A stretch of DNA of 64,000 nt from MGBC131033 sp910585655. Its GTDB lineage: Bacteria > Bacillota > Clostridia > Lachnospirales > Lachnospiraceae. Below, one piece after another: positions 1 through 8,261 of the stretch. Every line of letters starts with the position of its first letter. Position 1 is the first letter of the stretch. The notes below the pieces were generated by a model, which did no database searches, had not been told where the DNA came from, and saw nothing but the letters and a program-made list of their open reading frames with translations. Location: positions 1 through 64,000 of the forward strand of contig CATBCG010000024.1 in NCBI GenBank assembly GCA_949502025.1, given 5' to 3'. The position numbers were made by a program, and so were the translations under genes.

Positions 1-28
1 CCATACCTGACATACCAATCATTTCCTT

Positions 29-940
29 TCAAGAAGTATAGAAATAATTGTACACGATTGTGCAGGAATTGTCAGTTACTAAATATAATATATCAGATTT
101 TTTCTTTGGCGGATAGACATAAAATCGTGCGTTTACCGTGTATTCTGTCTCCTGTTCCTCCTGAAAAATCCGAAATAACATTACTTCGTCCTCTTCGATA
201 TCCACCAGATAAAACTGATTTTTTTCTTCCTCATAGCAACAGCTTAACTTCCCCATTGTAACGCTGTTAAACTGGCGCATCTGCATAAAATCAATCCCAT
301 ATTCCTGCAACACCATGGCAAGCCCATGTTCGGTTGTTAGCTCCTCCTCGCATCCTTCCTGATATACCCAGCCCTTTTCCTCTAATTCTTCCTCTGCCGT
401 CGTATACTCAATACAGGCAAGGGCATTTAACAACATTTCCAGCAGAAAATCCGATACCGTCTCATACATTTTTTTCCAGTCCGTAATCTCATCTGCCTCG
501 TGGTTCCTCCAAACAGGCGGGTCGTCTTTTTCCAAATCTTCCTTACGGATAGCAAAATCAACCACCCCGGCTCCATAATCGCTGCCGATTTTAAAAAAAT
601 CACCGACCAGCTCCGCCCAACGCTCCTTTGGAAGTCTGGAAAACGGATAATAGGCGCTTCCTGCCCGAAATTCTTCATCCTTTTCCCAATCTTCTTTTTG
701 ATCGGCAATCGCTTCCTCGATTTCTTTATAGAGAAAATAAGGCTTCAGTTTCAGATCTCCAATCCGGTTTACCCAGATATCGGAGGTTCCTAACAACGGG
801 CAATCAAGCGCTCTCTCCATAAACTCCTGGTAAACCTTTGGCACGGAAATATCCTTCGGTATAAATTTGCCTAAACTCTTTTTATCAAACCCCAGCCGGT
901 TTAAAATCTCTACCGCAGACATATCATAACGGATCCCCAT
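29..940 (-). CDS. Hypothetical acidic protein, about 300 residues
   Basis: I do not recognise this 303-residue protein. It is strongly acidic, with Glu/Asp-rich stretches in the middle and C-terminal half, and has no signal peptide or membrane segment, so it should be a soluble cytoplasmic protein. The start follows a purine-rich AAAGGAAG stretch; a second ATG lies six codons in. It sits 23 bases downstream of murA on the same strand and is probably co-transcribed with it. Nothing in the sequence supports a role in wall synthesis beyond this position. Confidence 0.7.
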   Translation of the reverse strand: MGIRYDMSAVEILNRLGFDKKSLGKFIPKDISVPKVYQEFMERALDCPLLGTSDIWVNRIGDLKLKPYFLYKEIEEAIADQKEDWEKDEEFRAGSAYYPFSRLPKERWAELVGDFFKIGSDYGAGVVDFAIRKEDLEKDDPPVWRNHEADEITDWKKMYETVSDFLLEMLLNALACIEYTTAEEELEEKGWVYQEGCEEELTTEHGLAMVLQEYGIDFMQMRQFNSVTMGKLSCCYEEEKNQFYLVDIEEDEVMLFRIFQEEQETEYTVNARFYVYPPKKKSDILYLVTDNSCTIVYNYFYTS

Positions 941-963
941 AGCCTCTATCTTCCTTTCTCTCT

Positions 964-2262
964 TTACCCGACCCTTAACCGGAACTTCTGCAGTGCTTTC
1001 TCGTCCTCTACCGGGATTTTTTCAATATCTGCCCCCAGCGCCTGCATCTTCTGGTCAAAGTCCTCATAGCCGCGTTCAATGTACTCGATCTGATTGACCG
1101 TCGTATAACCTTCTGCCACCAGTCCCGCCAGCACCAACGCAGCTCCGGCACGCAAATCAGGAGCGCTTAACCCTGCTCCGGTCATAGCTCCTACTCCGTC
1201 GATAATCGCAGTATTGCCCTCTACTTTAATCGTCGCTCCCATTTTTGCCAATTCGTCTACAAATTTAAAGCGGTTCTCAAATACGCTCTCCGTCACGATA
1301 CTCGTACCCTCGGAAAGCGCCAGCAACGTAGTAATCTGCGGCTGCATATCCGTTGGAAACCCCGGATACGGCAGAGTCTTTACATGTGTATGCCCCAGAC
1401 GGGTCTTTGCGATCACCCGTACGGCATCGTCAAATTCCTCCACCGACGCACCGATTTCCACCAGCTTTGCCGTGATCGCCTCCAAATGCTTAGGGATCAC
1501 ATTTTTAATCAAAACGTCTCCCCTTGTGGCGACTGCCGCCATCATATAAGTACCCGCCTCAATCTGATCCGGAATGATCGAATAGGTGCTGCCATGTAGC
1601 CGCTCTACTCCCTTAATACGGATCACGTCCGTTCCGGCTCCTTTGATATTGGCGCCACAGCTATTTAAAAAGTTCGCCACATCTACGACGTGCGGCTCCT
1701 TTGCTACATTTTCCAAAATCGTCTGCCCTTCGGCAAGACTGGCGGCAAGCATAATGTTAATGGTTGCGCCTACACTGCTGACGTCAAAATAAATATGGTT
1801 CCCCTTTAGTTCCTTTGCCTTGACGCCAATCATTCCAAAGCGGATATCTACCTCGGCTCCCATACCCTCAAAACCCTTGATATGCTGGTCAATCGGACGG
1901 CTGCCGATGTTGCATCCCCCTGGAAACGCTACCTGCACCTCACGGAATTTTCCTAAAAGCGCGCCAAGCAGATAATAAGAAGCTCGAATCTTACGAATAC
2001 TCTCATTATCTACGCATCTGCTCTGTATGGTGCTTCCATTTATTTTTACGGTATGTTCGTCCACACGATTCACATATGCCCCCGTCTCTGCAATCGCCTG
2101 GATCATGATATTAATGTCCCTTACGTTCGGCAGATTCTCAATCGTTACTACCTCGTCTGCCATCACTGCCGCTGCCAAAATTCCCAAAGCTGCATTTTTC
2201 GCTCCCCCAATGGATACCTCTCCGCACAGCGGCTTTCCGCCTCTCATTACATACTGTTCCAT
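964..2262 (-). CDS. murA: UDP-N-acetylglucosamine 1-carboxyvinyltransferase (MurA)
   Basis: MurA transfers enolpyruvate from PEP to UDP-GlcNAc, the first committed cytoplasmic step of peptidoglycan synthesis. The 432-residue length is normal. The N-terminal GGAKNAAL motif (Lys22, Asn23) and the loop PGGCNIGSRPID with catalytic Cys117 are both present. Having Cys rather than Asp at this position predicts fosfomycin sensitivity of the target. GFPTDMQPQ in the second half is the usual MurA active-site segment. Firmicutes often carry two MurA paralogues, and I cannot tell which this is. A promoter lies about 215 bases upstream, leaving a long untranslated leader of unknown purpose. Confidence 0.95.
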   Translation of the reverse strand: MEQYVMRGGKPLCGEVSIGGAKNAALGILAAAVMADEVVTIENLPNVRDINIMIQAIAETGAYVNRVDEHTVKINGSTIQSRCVDNESIRKIRASYYLLGALLGKFREVQVAFPGGCNIGSRPIDQHIKGFEGMGAEVDIRFGMIGVKAKELKGNHIYFDVSSVGATINIMLAASLAEGQTILENVAKEPHVVDVANFLNSCGANIKGAGTDVIRIKGVERLHGSTYSIIPDQIEAGTYMMAAVATRGDVLIKNVIPKHLEAITAKLVEIGASVEEFDDAVRVIAKTRLGHTHVKTLPYPGFPTDMQPQITTLLALSEGTSIVTESVFENRFKFVDELAKMGATIKVEGNTAIIDGVGAMTGAGLSAPDLRAGAALVLAGLVAEGYTTVNQIEYIERGYEDFDQKMQALGADIEKIPVEDEKALQKFRLRVG

Positions 2263-2477
2263 ATATACACCTAGCCTAACTATTCTGTTTTTTATCTTAT
2301 CTCTGCCCCTAAAAACAGGCTTTCTCTACTTTTCCTCTTTAAAAACTATCCTGGGCTGTTATTCTTAACATTCTTATTATTCTTACTCTTTTTGCTTTTC
2401 TTACAGCCTGTCAGATCTCCTAAATGATGCGATCCCAAAAGACAGCCTGGCTTTGCCACACTGTTTCGCATAGCTAC

Positions 2478-2505
2478 ATTATAGCATGTTTTTTCTAAAA
2501 CACAA
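2478..2505 (-). promoter_or_regulatory. Sigma-A promoter of murA
   Basis: On the minus strand TTGTGT (2505-2500) and TATAAT (2483-2478) are separated by 16 bases. Transcription would begin near 2471, giving a leader of about 205 bases before murA. Between here and murA I see purine-rich sequence with short direct repeats but no convincing terminator or riboswitch fold. Confidence 0.6.
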
Positions 2506-2528
2506 GCAAAAAAAGCAAAATACAGCTC

Positions 2529-3035
2529 TTAAAAGCCTTTCCGTCTTTCCAGTATCAAATCCATAACCACTCCGGCATCTTCCTGTTCCGCGTCTATGGT
2601 AATATCCGCATACCGCTCGTACAGCGGGCAGCGTTCTTCATACAAATCCTGTAACGTCTGACCATTTTTCAGCACTACTCCACGTTTCACGGTATCCTGA
2701 ATCCTTCCGGCTATCGTCTTATAGGATAACTTGAGGTAAACGACCGTACTGATTTCAGAAAGGTGTTTCATCGCTTCCTCTCCATAGACAACGCTTCCCC
2801 CAGGAGCGATGACGGCTCTCTGACCTGTCACTCCGGCATTGACCTGGTTTTCAATCTCCATAAAACGTGCCAGTCCTTCTTCTGCTATGATTTCCCGCAA
2901 CAACCTGCCTTCCTGCTTTTGAATCAACAAATCGGTATCTATAAACTCGTACCCCAACGCCTTAGCCAAAATAACGCCTATCGTACTTTTACCGGATCCC
3001 GGCATTCCTATTAACGTAATATTTTCTTTTTTCAT
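2529..3035 (-). CDS. aroK: Shikimate kinase-like P-loop kinase
   Basis: The 168-residue protein has the fold signature of shikimate kinase, which phosphorylates shikimate at O3 in chorismate synthesis. Walker A is GMPGSGKST (residues 10-18), DTD (33-35) matches the substrate-binding aspartates, and RCPLY near the C terminus matches the lid arginine. Two usual substrate contacts are altered. The FRxxE motif reads FMEIE (58-62), so the shikimate-binding arginine is Met, and the GGG motif reads PGGS. It could be a diverged shikimate kinase or a relative with another substrate. The start at 3035 follows AGAGG; an upstream in-frame ATG at 3119 would overlap the flavin reductase and has no ribosome-binding site. 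It is 13 bases downstream of that gene. Confidence 0.75.
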   Translation of the reverse strand: MKKENITLIGMPGSGKSTIGVILAKALGYEFIDTDLLIQKQEGRLLREIIAEEGLARFMEIENQVNAGVTGQRAVIAPGGSVVYGEEAMKHLSEISTVVYLKLSYKTIAGRIQDTVKRGVVLKNGQTLQDLYEERCPLYERYADITIDAEQEDAGVVMDLILERRKGF

Positions 3036-3048
3036 CCTGCAACCTCTT

Positions 3049-3624
3049 TTATTTTTTCTTTTTTCGCACAGAATAGCCAAAGCTTCCCAGCTTTTTCCCC
3101 AAGCCGAAATATTCTCCATGGGAGTACGCTACCAGCTTTGTATCGTTCAAATGGAATTTCCCCTTTTCATCCAGATATGCCTCGTCCACGGACACGCTGA
3201 CTACCTCTGCCAAAAACAAGTCGTGGCTCCCTAACGGCTTGACCTCTGTCACCTTACATTCAATATTGACTGGGCTTTCAAGAATACCAGGCGCCGCCAC
3301 CTTTTCAGACGGATACGGTGTCAATCTCATCTCCTGAAACTTGTCTACTTCTCTGCCGGATTTCACACCGCAATAATCCGCCGCGCGCGCCAATTCCTCC
3401 GTCACTAAGTTGATCACAAACTCTCCGCTTTCCCGGATGATCGGATAGGAATAACGCTCCGGACGTATAGAGATCGATACCATCGCCGGAGAGCTGCAGA
3501 TTGTCCCCGCCCAGGCTACCGTAATAATATTTGGCTTTTCTTCTAAGCGGGCGCAACTTACCATCACCGCCGGGATTGGGTAGAGCATATTACCTGGCTT
3601 CCATATTTGCTTTGTTCTTTTCAT
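3049..3624 (-). CDS. Flavin reductase family protein (FMN-binding split barrel)
   Basis: This 191-residue protein matches the flavin reductase-like family: a split-barrel flavoprotein that binds FMN and reduces flavins or acts with a partner oxygenase or redox protein. Characteristic segments are the N-terminal PVMVSC-type strand (here PAVMVSC), the NIITVAWAGTICSSP stretch and the SGEFVINLV motif. It heads a two-gene transcript with the shikimate-kinase-like gene. The substrate is unknown; anaerobic Clostridia carry many such proteins. Confidence 0.85.
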   Translation of the reverse strand: MKRTKQIWKPGNMLYPIPAVMVSCARLEEKPNIITVAWAGTICSSPAMVSISIRPERYSYPIIRESGEFVINLVTEELARAADYCGVKSGREVDKFQEMRLTPYPSEKVAAPGILESPVNIECKVTEVKPLGSHDLFLAEVVSVSVDEAYLDEKGKFHLNDTKLVAYSHGEYFGLGKKLGSFGYSVRKKKK

Positions 3625-3669
3625 TCTTCAATCCCTTTCTTTCCCCTCAAACGACCCACTACCCACTAT

Positions 3670-3698
3670 ATTATAGTAGTTTCCAACCTCTTCTGCAA
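3670..3698 (-). promoter_or_regulatory. Sigma-A promoter of the flavin reductase/aroK-like operon
   Basis: On the minus strand TTGCAG (3698-3693) and TATAAT (3675-3670) are spaced by 17 bases, 45 bases upstream of the flavin reductase start. Confidence 0.7.
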
Positions 3699-3721
3699 CC
3701 GAAACTTTTATCTTCGTTTCA

Positions 3722-4414
3722 TCACCAGTCAAAAAACGATTCCGGCAGCGAACCCATAATCACAAAGAACGCAACAAAGATAAACAGTAACGTCAGCCCG
3801 ACTTTAATTCCCAGTTTATTCCATTCCGGTTCTTTTGCATTTTTTAAAGGGTGATCCATTACCCATCTTGGTCCGAAAAAGAGAAAGCTGTCCCGCTTTG
3901 CCATTTCAGGCGACCATTTTTTATATTTACCCTCCCGATCCTCCTCTTCTCTGGAAGCCTCCTGCAACAGTTTTCCATGTTCCGGCTCCCGCTCCCAAAT
4001 TTTCCGGTTCATTTTGTCTGCCAGATTTTGATAATAAGAAGCGAAGAAAAACCAACCGATAAAAGAAACGACGATTTCCGCGAAAAAAATGACGATACAT
4101 AATAACCAGTTTCCAAACGGTACCCAGCCTGCAAATATCCCTGCCAAAAAGGTAACGATACAGCCTGTTCCCAAATGCAGTAAAATCTTCCATCCATAAG
4201 AAAGCTTTTCCCTGTCATAAATCAATACCGGAAGAGAAAACGCCATCCCGCTGACGGCTACTCCGACGGCTGATTTACTGAAAAACCAGTCCCCAAAAAC
4301 CAGCCTTCCACCGCAGATAGTATCTGCCACAACTCCTATCAGCACAAATATAGTCAATGCAATTGAAATTCCCGACCACGCCAGGTGTAATAGCTGCTTT
4401 GTTGTTTGTTTCAT
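3722..4414 (-). CDS. DUF3021-type membrane protein paired with LytTR regulator
   Basis: The protein has four hydrophobic segments in its first 130 residues, a charged cytoplasmic region rich in Glu/Arg/Lys, and one more hydrophobic segment near the C terminus. The arrangement of a short LytTR regulator followed by a small multi-spanning membrane protein is typical of DUF3021 proteins, which are thought to antagonise or control the partner LytTR protein. I chose the start at 4414 because AAAGGGGG lies just upstream. The earlier ATG at 4438 would overlap the regulator and has no ribosome-binding site. The C-terminal extension is longer than in most DUF3021 proteins, so the family call is an inference. 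Confidence 0.65.
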   Translation of the reverse strand: MKQTTKQLLHLAWSGISIALTIFVLIGVVADTICGGRLVFGDWFFSKSAVGVAVSGMAFSLPVLIYDREKLSYGWKILLHLGTGCIVTFLAGIFAGWVPFGNWLLCIVIFFAEIVVSFIGWFFFASYYQNLADKMNRKIWEREPEHGKLLQEASREEEDREGKYKKWSPEMAKRDSFLFFGPRWVMDHPLKNAKEPEWNKLGIKVGLTLLFIFVAFFVIMGSLPESFFDW

Positions 4415-4427
4415 ACAAAAACCCCCT

Positions 4428-4901
4428 TTATAATCCAAGATACCGTTTCAGGTTTGGCAGATATTTTCTGGAAACATACTCTTCACTCTGGTTTTTCAGC
4501 CTCAACAGCATCAGCCCGTTAAACGAAGCCTCTACATAATCCAGATACCGGAGATTGACAAGAGCCGATTTGGAAATCCGCATAAACCCGCCTCCTAAGT
4601 ATTGTTCCAGCTCATACAGCCGCTTTCCGCTTACATATTTTTTTGTTTTTCCGTAAACGATTGTCTTTTCCTGCTCCACCCGAATCAAATAGACGTCCTC
4701 CGGACGAAGCACCACCAACCGTTCCTCTTCTGATACTGTCAGCACCCCAGCCTGCCGGAATATCTGCGCCCCTGCCTGCAATCCTTCTGGTACCTGCTTT
4801 AACAATTCTGCTAGCTGAGTTATTTCTTCTGTCAGCTCTTTTGTATAAAGCACAACATAGGGTTCCTCAATCTCCTCCGACAGTCTGATTTCCACCCTCA
4901 T
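4428..4901 (-). CDS. LytTR-family DNA-binding transcriptional regulator
   Basis: This 157-residue protein has no receiver domain. Its C-terminal 95 residues form a LytTR DNA-binding domain, with YLIRVEQEKTIVYG, GGGFMRISKSALVNL and LRLKNQSEEYVSRKY. Stand-alone LytTR proteins of this size usually regulate their own operon together with a co-transcribed DUF3021 membrane protein, as here. The ribosome-binding site is GGAGAGGGGG. A promoter and a pair of identical 11-base repeats lie just upstream, consistent with autoregulation. Confidence 0.85.
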   Translation of the reverse strand: MRVEIRLSEEIEEPYVVLYTKELTEEITQLAELLKQVPEGLQAGAQIFRQAGVLTVSEEERLVVLRPEDVYLIRVEQEKTIVYGKTKKYVSGKRLYELEQYLGGGFMRISKSALVNLRYLDYVEASFNGLMLLRLKNQSEEYVSRKYLPNLKRYLGL

Positions 4902-4962
4902 ATCGCTTCCCCCTCTCCTAATCTATCTTATTTTACATCAATAGGAACACTTTCTTTTTCCT

Positions 4963-5007
4963 TGCTTTTGGATTAAGAGATTGTCTTTTCTTTTCCTGCT
5001 TTTGGAT
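4963..5007. repeat. 11-bp direct repeats in the lytTR leader, candidate operator
   Basis: TGCTTTTGGAT occurs twice, at 4963-4973 and 4997-5007, 34 bases apart start to start and each preceded by a TTTTCC-like run. LytTR proteins bind pairs of short direct repeats. These lie over the predicted transcription start and early leader of the lytTR gene, so they are good candidates for an autoregulatory site. Confidence 0.5.
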
Positions 5008-5013
5008 AGAAAT

Positions 5014-5042
5014 AGTGTACCATAATTTACTTTTTTATTCAA
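5014..5042 (-). promoter_or_regulatory. Sigma-A promoter of the lytTR-DUF3021 operon
   Basis: On the minus strand TTGAAT (5042-5037) and TACACT (5019-5014) are separated by 17 bases. The 316-base gap between lytTR and ppa therefore holds two divergent promoters and the repeat pair; I see no further gene in it. Confidence 0.6.
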
Positions 5043-5138
5043 TATATTTTTGGTAAGTAGTAAAAATCACAGACTAAAATGTAGAAATCAGATGGTCATA
5101 TTACAAAAAACACCCGTTTTCTAAACCGAAAAGATGAG

Positions 5139-5167
5139 TTGACTTTCCTTTATAAAAATGATATCAT
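5139..5167 (+). promoter_or_regulatory. Sigma-A promoter of ppa
   Basis: TTGACT (5139-5144) and TATCAT (5162-5167) are spaced by exactly 17 bases, about 50 bases ahead of the ppa start. Because the -10 box overlaps the upstream in-frame ATG at 5158, that ATG cannot be the start for this transcript. Confidence 0.65.
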
Positions 5168-5217
5168 TTTATCAATCTTTTCAATCACAATTGCCTAACA
5201 GAAAGGAAACATTTCCC

Positions 5218-5754
5218 ATGAATATTTGGCATGATATTAAGGCAGAGCGCATCGCCCCTACCGACTTTGTAGCGGTCATTGAAATCAGCAAAGGCAGCAA
5301 TAAAAAATATGAATTAGACAAAGAAACCGGAATGCTGTCATTAGACCGGATTTTGTTTACTGCCACACATTATCCGATGAATTATGGCTTTATTCCACGG
5401 ACTTACGGAGACGATAAAGATCCGCTAGACGTACTGGTACTCTGTTCGGAAGCGATCCAGCCTATGACACTGGTACGCTGCTATCCAATCGGTGTAATGA
5501 AGATGACAGACAGCGGCTTCGGCGACGAAAAAATCATCGCGATTCCTTATGGAGATCCGACCTATGTCGGCTATAAAGATATCTCCGAACTGCCAAAGCA
5601 TATCTTTGATGAAGTACAGCATTTCTTTTCCGTTTACAAAAGTCTGGAAGGGAAAGAAACAGAAGTTGATGGTGTCGGAGGCGCTCCGGCAGCAATAGAA
5701 TGTATTGAATACTGTATTGAAAATTATAAGAATAAATTTGTGATAAATCGCTAG
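5218..5754 (+). CDS. ppa: Inorganic pyrophosphatase, family I
   Basis: It hydrolyses pyrophosphate to two phosphates in the cytoplasm and so drives biosynthetic reactions forward. The 178-residue size fits family I. The signature DKDPLDV with metal-binding aspartates is clear, as are the KYELDKETG strand and YPMNYGFIP. Many Clostridia use a family II enzyme or a membrane pyrophosphatase instead, so this soluble type is worth noting. The start at 5218 follows GAAAGGAAA. A small Ig-like gene follows after 35 bases on the same strand. Confidence 0.92.
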   Translation: MNIWHDIKAERIAPTDFVAVIEISKGSNKKYELDKETGMLSLDRILFTATHYPMNYGFIPRTYGDDKDPLDVLVLCSEAIQPMTLVRCYPIGVMKMTDSGFGDEKIIAIPYGDPTYVGYKDISELPKHIFDEVQHFFSVYKSLEGKETEVDGVGGAPAAIECIEYCIENYKNKFVINR

Positions 5755-5789
5755 AATCATTTCCCAAACGCATAAAAGGAGGCTATCTT

Positions 5790-6128
5790 ATGGCAACAAA
5801 TTATCTTGAAATCGAATCTACCTCCGGTCTAAGTCAAAGTGTAAAGCAGGCGCTCCGCTTCAAGACCGGTAACTTTATCTGGCGTGTCCGGTTCAATACC
5901 GCTCTTGATCCGCAGACCGTCAACAATACAAATCTATATGTCACTTCCTCCTCGGAGCAGCGGCTCAAAACGAACATTCTCTACGATGCACTGCAAAATG
6001 AAATCGAGATTGAACCGTTAGAACCATACGCCAAAGAGGAAACTTATACCTTACATATTACTACGCGAGTGACCTCCCGTGGAGGAAAGCCACTCAAAGA
6101 ACAGGTGGAAGTTCAGTTCCGCCTGTAA
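5790..6128 (+). CDS. Small protein with a bacterial Ig-like (Big_5/SbsA-like) domain
   Basis: The 112-residue protein is essentially one beta-rich domain. The pattern FNTALDPQTVNNTNLYV followed by YTLHIT resembles the Ig-like domain in which an extreme or deviating value is described (Big_5 type). These are normally found as repeats in surface proteins, yet this copy has no signal peptide, membrane anchor or wall-sorting motif, so its location is uncertain. It has a strong AAAGGAGG ribosome-binding site and may be co-transcribed with ppa. It ends convergently with the TPR gene. Confidence 0.65.
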   Translation: MATNYLEIESTSGLSQSVKQALRFKTGNFIWRVRFNTALDPQTVNNTNLYVTSSSEQRLKTNILYDALQNEIEIEPLEPYAKEETYTLHITTRVTSRGGKPLKEQVEVQFRL

Positions 6129-6144
6129 CTCTGTTCGTATTTTA

Positions 6145-7572
6145 CTAAATCACCAAAAAATCTTCCCGCTCCAAGCAAAGCAGCCCGGACTCCCGGTAGC
6201 TGCTTTTGTTTACGATTTCTAACAGCCGTTTCATATTCCGCCGTTCTGCCCGATCTATAATCTGTTCTACCAGCTCTTGCATCTGGCTGTTGAGAGCCGT
6301 TTCTTTCCCATACTTTGCCCGCAGCCCGTCCGCCAGCTCTCCCAACCAGCCGACTTGCTCTGCCGTCAAAATATAATCGTCCTCTTCTAAACTACGTACT
6401 GCCAGGCGAACGAGCGGATCCCCTGGAATCGGCAACGGCTTTGTTTTAACAGATACCCTTTTCAAGCGTTCCGCCTCTTTCTGTCGTTCTACTTCCTCCC
6501 GGCGTTCCGCCTCTTTTTGCCGTTCTAATTCTCTTTGTTGTTCTAATTCTCTTTGCCGTTCTGCTTCCTTTTGCAGTTCTAGCTCTCTCTGCCGCTCCGC
6601 TTCTCTTTGCCGTTCTGCTTCCTTTTGCAGTTCTAGCTCTCTCTGCCGCTCCGCTTCTCTTTGCTGTTCTAATTCTCTTTGCCGTTCTGCTTCCTTTTGC
6701 AGTTCTAGCTCTCTCTGCCGCTCCGCTTCTCTTTGCTGTTCTAACTCTCTTTGCCGTTCCACTTCTCTTTGCTGCTCTAACTCTCTCTGCTGTTCTAATT
6801 CCCTCTGCCGTTCGGCTTCCGATTCTCCATAATAAAAATTCTGTTCAGAAAAGCCTGTCTGTTCTTCTTCAAGCGGTTCTGCCCCAAATGACTGCGGCTC
6901 TATTTGTATTTGCTCCATTTGAGTATATTCCGGCTGTTTCTGGCGAACTCCCCGTTTGGGAAACTCTGCTTGTCCCCATTGCAACGGGCGCGCCGTCTTG
7001 GTTTCCGCCCGAAAGCTTGCCCGAAGCTGCGCCGCTTTCTCCACAATAGGTCCCTCTCCAAACCAGATTTCAATATCATGACATTCACGGATACACTTTT
7101 CCTCCATACCCGCCCTTTGATAGAGCTTTGCCAACTGATACGCCCATTCCTCTACGTATTCATACTCTTTGAGCGTTTCCAGGCTTTGAATCTGTACGGA
7201 AATCGGCGCCTTTTTCAAATGGTCAATCAAAAAACGCAGCACATATTGATCGGCGTCTGCCGGCGCTACTGCCAAAAACTCCTGGTAATAGCGTTCTGCC
7301 TCCTCTACCGCCTTTAATTTTACGGAAAATACCGCCATCTGATACAAGACTCTCCGGGTTTTATTCTTTTCATATACCCGCTTTAAAATCTGAATCGCTT
7401 CTTCCGTATAGCCATTTGCCGCATAAATATCCGCTACCCCGCTCAAATCTGCCAATGCTTTTATTTTAGAAAGTTCCAGTCCGCGCACCAGCTCCATTGC
7501 TTCCTCATATCTGCCCCGATCCGCCAGCCGCCTTGCTTTCTCCAACTTCCCTACATTCGACAATCGTTCCAT
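6145..7572 (-). CDS. TPR protein with long charged helical repeat
   Basis: The N-terminal 150 residues contain tetratricopeptide-like helical pairs (for example ALADLSGVADIYAANGYTEEAIQIL). A central segment of about 115 residues is built almost only of Arg, Glu, Gln, Lys, Leu and Ala in six-residue units such as RELEQQ and KEAERQ. That pattern is expected of a coiled coil or single alpha helix. A distinct C-terminal domain of about 95 residues ends in FLVI. I chose ATG 7572, which follows AAGGAAAG; a GTG eleven codons upstream is an alternative. The gene overlaps the ABC ATPase by 68 bases and is probably translated with it. The function is unknown; it looks like a scaffold. Confidence 0.75.
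   Translation of the reverse strand: MERLSNVGKLEKARRLADRGRYEEAMELVRGLELSKIKALADLSGVADIYAANGYTEEAIQILKRVYEKNKTRRVLYQMAVFSVKLKAVEEAERYYQEFLAVAPADADQYVLRFLIDHLKKAPISVQIQSLETLKEYEYVEEWAYQLAKLYQRAGMEEKCIRECHDIEIWFGEGPIVEKAAQLRASFRAETKTARPLQWGQAEFPKRGVRQKQPEYTQMEQIQIEPQSFGAEPLEEEQTGFSEQNFYYGESEAERQRELEQQRELEQQREVERQRELEQQREAERQRELELQKEAERQRELEQQREAERQRELELQKEAERQREAERQRELELQKEAERQRELEQQRELERQKEAERREEVERQKEAERLKRVSVKTKPLPIPGDPLVRLAVRSLEEDDYILTAEQVGWLGELADGLRAKYGKETALNSQMQELVEQIIDRAERRNMKRLLEIVNKSSYRESGLLCLEREDFLVI
6470..6830 (-). repeat. Tandem 18-bp-periodic coding repeat in the TPR gene
   Basis: The DNA coding the charged helix is internally repetitive with an 18-base (six-codon) period. A block beginning CTGCTTCCTTTTGCAG recurs at 6561, 6615 and 6687, with offsets of 54 and 72 bases that are both multiples of 18. 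Copies are nearly identical, so the number of units may vary between strains. Confidence 0.8.
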
Positions 7573-8239
7573 GCTCCAACCACTTTCCTTCTTCCAGCCT
7601 GACACACCTTGTACAGACTGCTGCTATCTCCTGTTCCTCATGCCCTACGTAAATCATCGAAACACCTTTTTCCCTGCGTTTTTTCAGTTCCCCCAAAATC
7701 GTCTGCCGGGAAGCTTCGTCAATCCCTACTGTCGGCTCGTCCAGCAGCAAAAGCTGCGGATCATGCAAAAGCGCAGCCGCCAGATTCAGCCGCCGTTTCA
7801 TTCCCCCCGAACAAAGCCCTGTTCTTTTTTGCAGCGTTTCTTTCTGCAGCCCTACGTCCATACAGACCTGCCTGATACGTTCCTCTAAGATCTTGTGTCC
7901 TACATGATTTGCCCTGCCGAAAAAACGTAGGTTTTCATATCCGCTCAGCTCCGGATAGAGCGCAATTTCCTGCGGCACATATCCCAAAGCAGCGCGATAA
8001 TGCCGTCTGCCTGTCCGCCCAAAAATATCCTCGCCCTGGAAAAAAACATTTCCCTCTTTTGGTCGCTCTAACGTAGCCAAAACACGGAGCAGCGTAGATT
8101 TCCCGGCTCCGTTGCTCCCCCGGATGCCTAACGCCTCCCCACGCTTTAAACCAAAGCTGACGTTGCTCCAAAGCTGCTGCCTGGCATAGCCTTTGCTGAT
8201 TCCAGAAACCAATAAAATCTCTTCCGGATTTGCTTTCAT
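7505..8239 (-). CDS. ABC-type ATPase without an adjacent permease
   Basis: The protein is a complete ABC ATPase of 244 residues. Walker A is GSNGAGKST (41-49), the Q-loop is YVPQE, Walker B is LLLLDEPT (163-170) and the H-loop is in YVGHEEQE. The signature motif reads CSGGM instead of LSGGQ. Overall it resembles the ATPases of ABC-2 type exporters. No permease gene lies next to it. It is flanked by a cNMP-domain protein (22 bases upstream) and a TPR protein (overlapping downstream) on the same strand. It may serve a permease encoded elsewhere or a soluble assembly. Confidence 0.88.
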   Translation of the reverse strand: MKANPEEILLVSGISKGYARQQLWSNVSFGLKRGEALGIRGSNGAGKSTLLRVLATLERPKEGNVFFQGEDIFGRTGRRHYRAALGYVPQEIALYPELSGYENLRFFGRANHVGHKILEERIRQVCMDVGLQKETLQKRTGLCSGGMKRRLNLAAALLHDPQLLLLDEPTVGIDEASRQTILGELKKRREKGVSMIYVGHEEQEIAAVCTRCVRLEEGKWLEHGTIVECREVGESKAAGGSGQI

Positions 8240-8261
8240 CCCGACGCCATACTCCTTTCTT

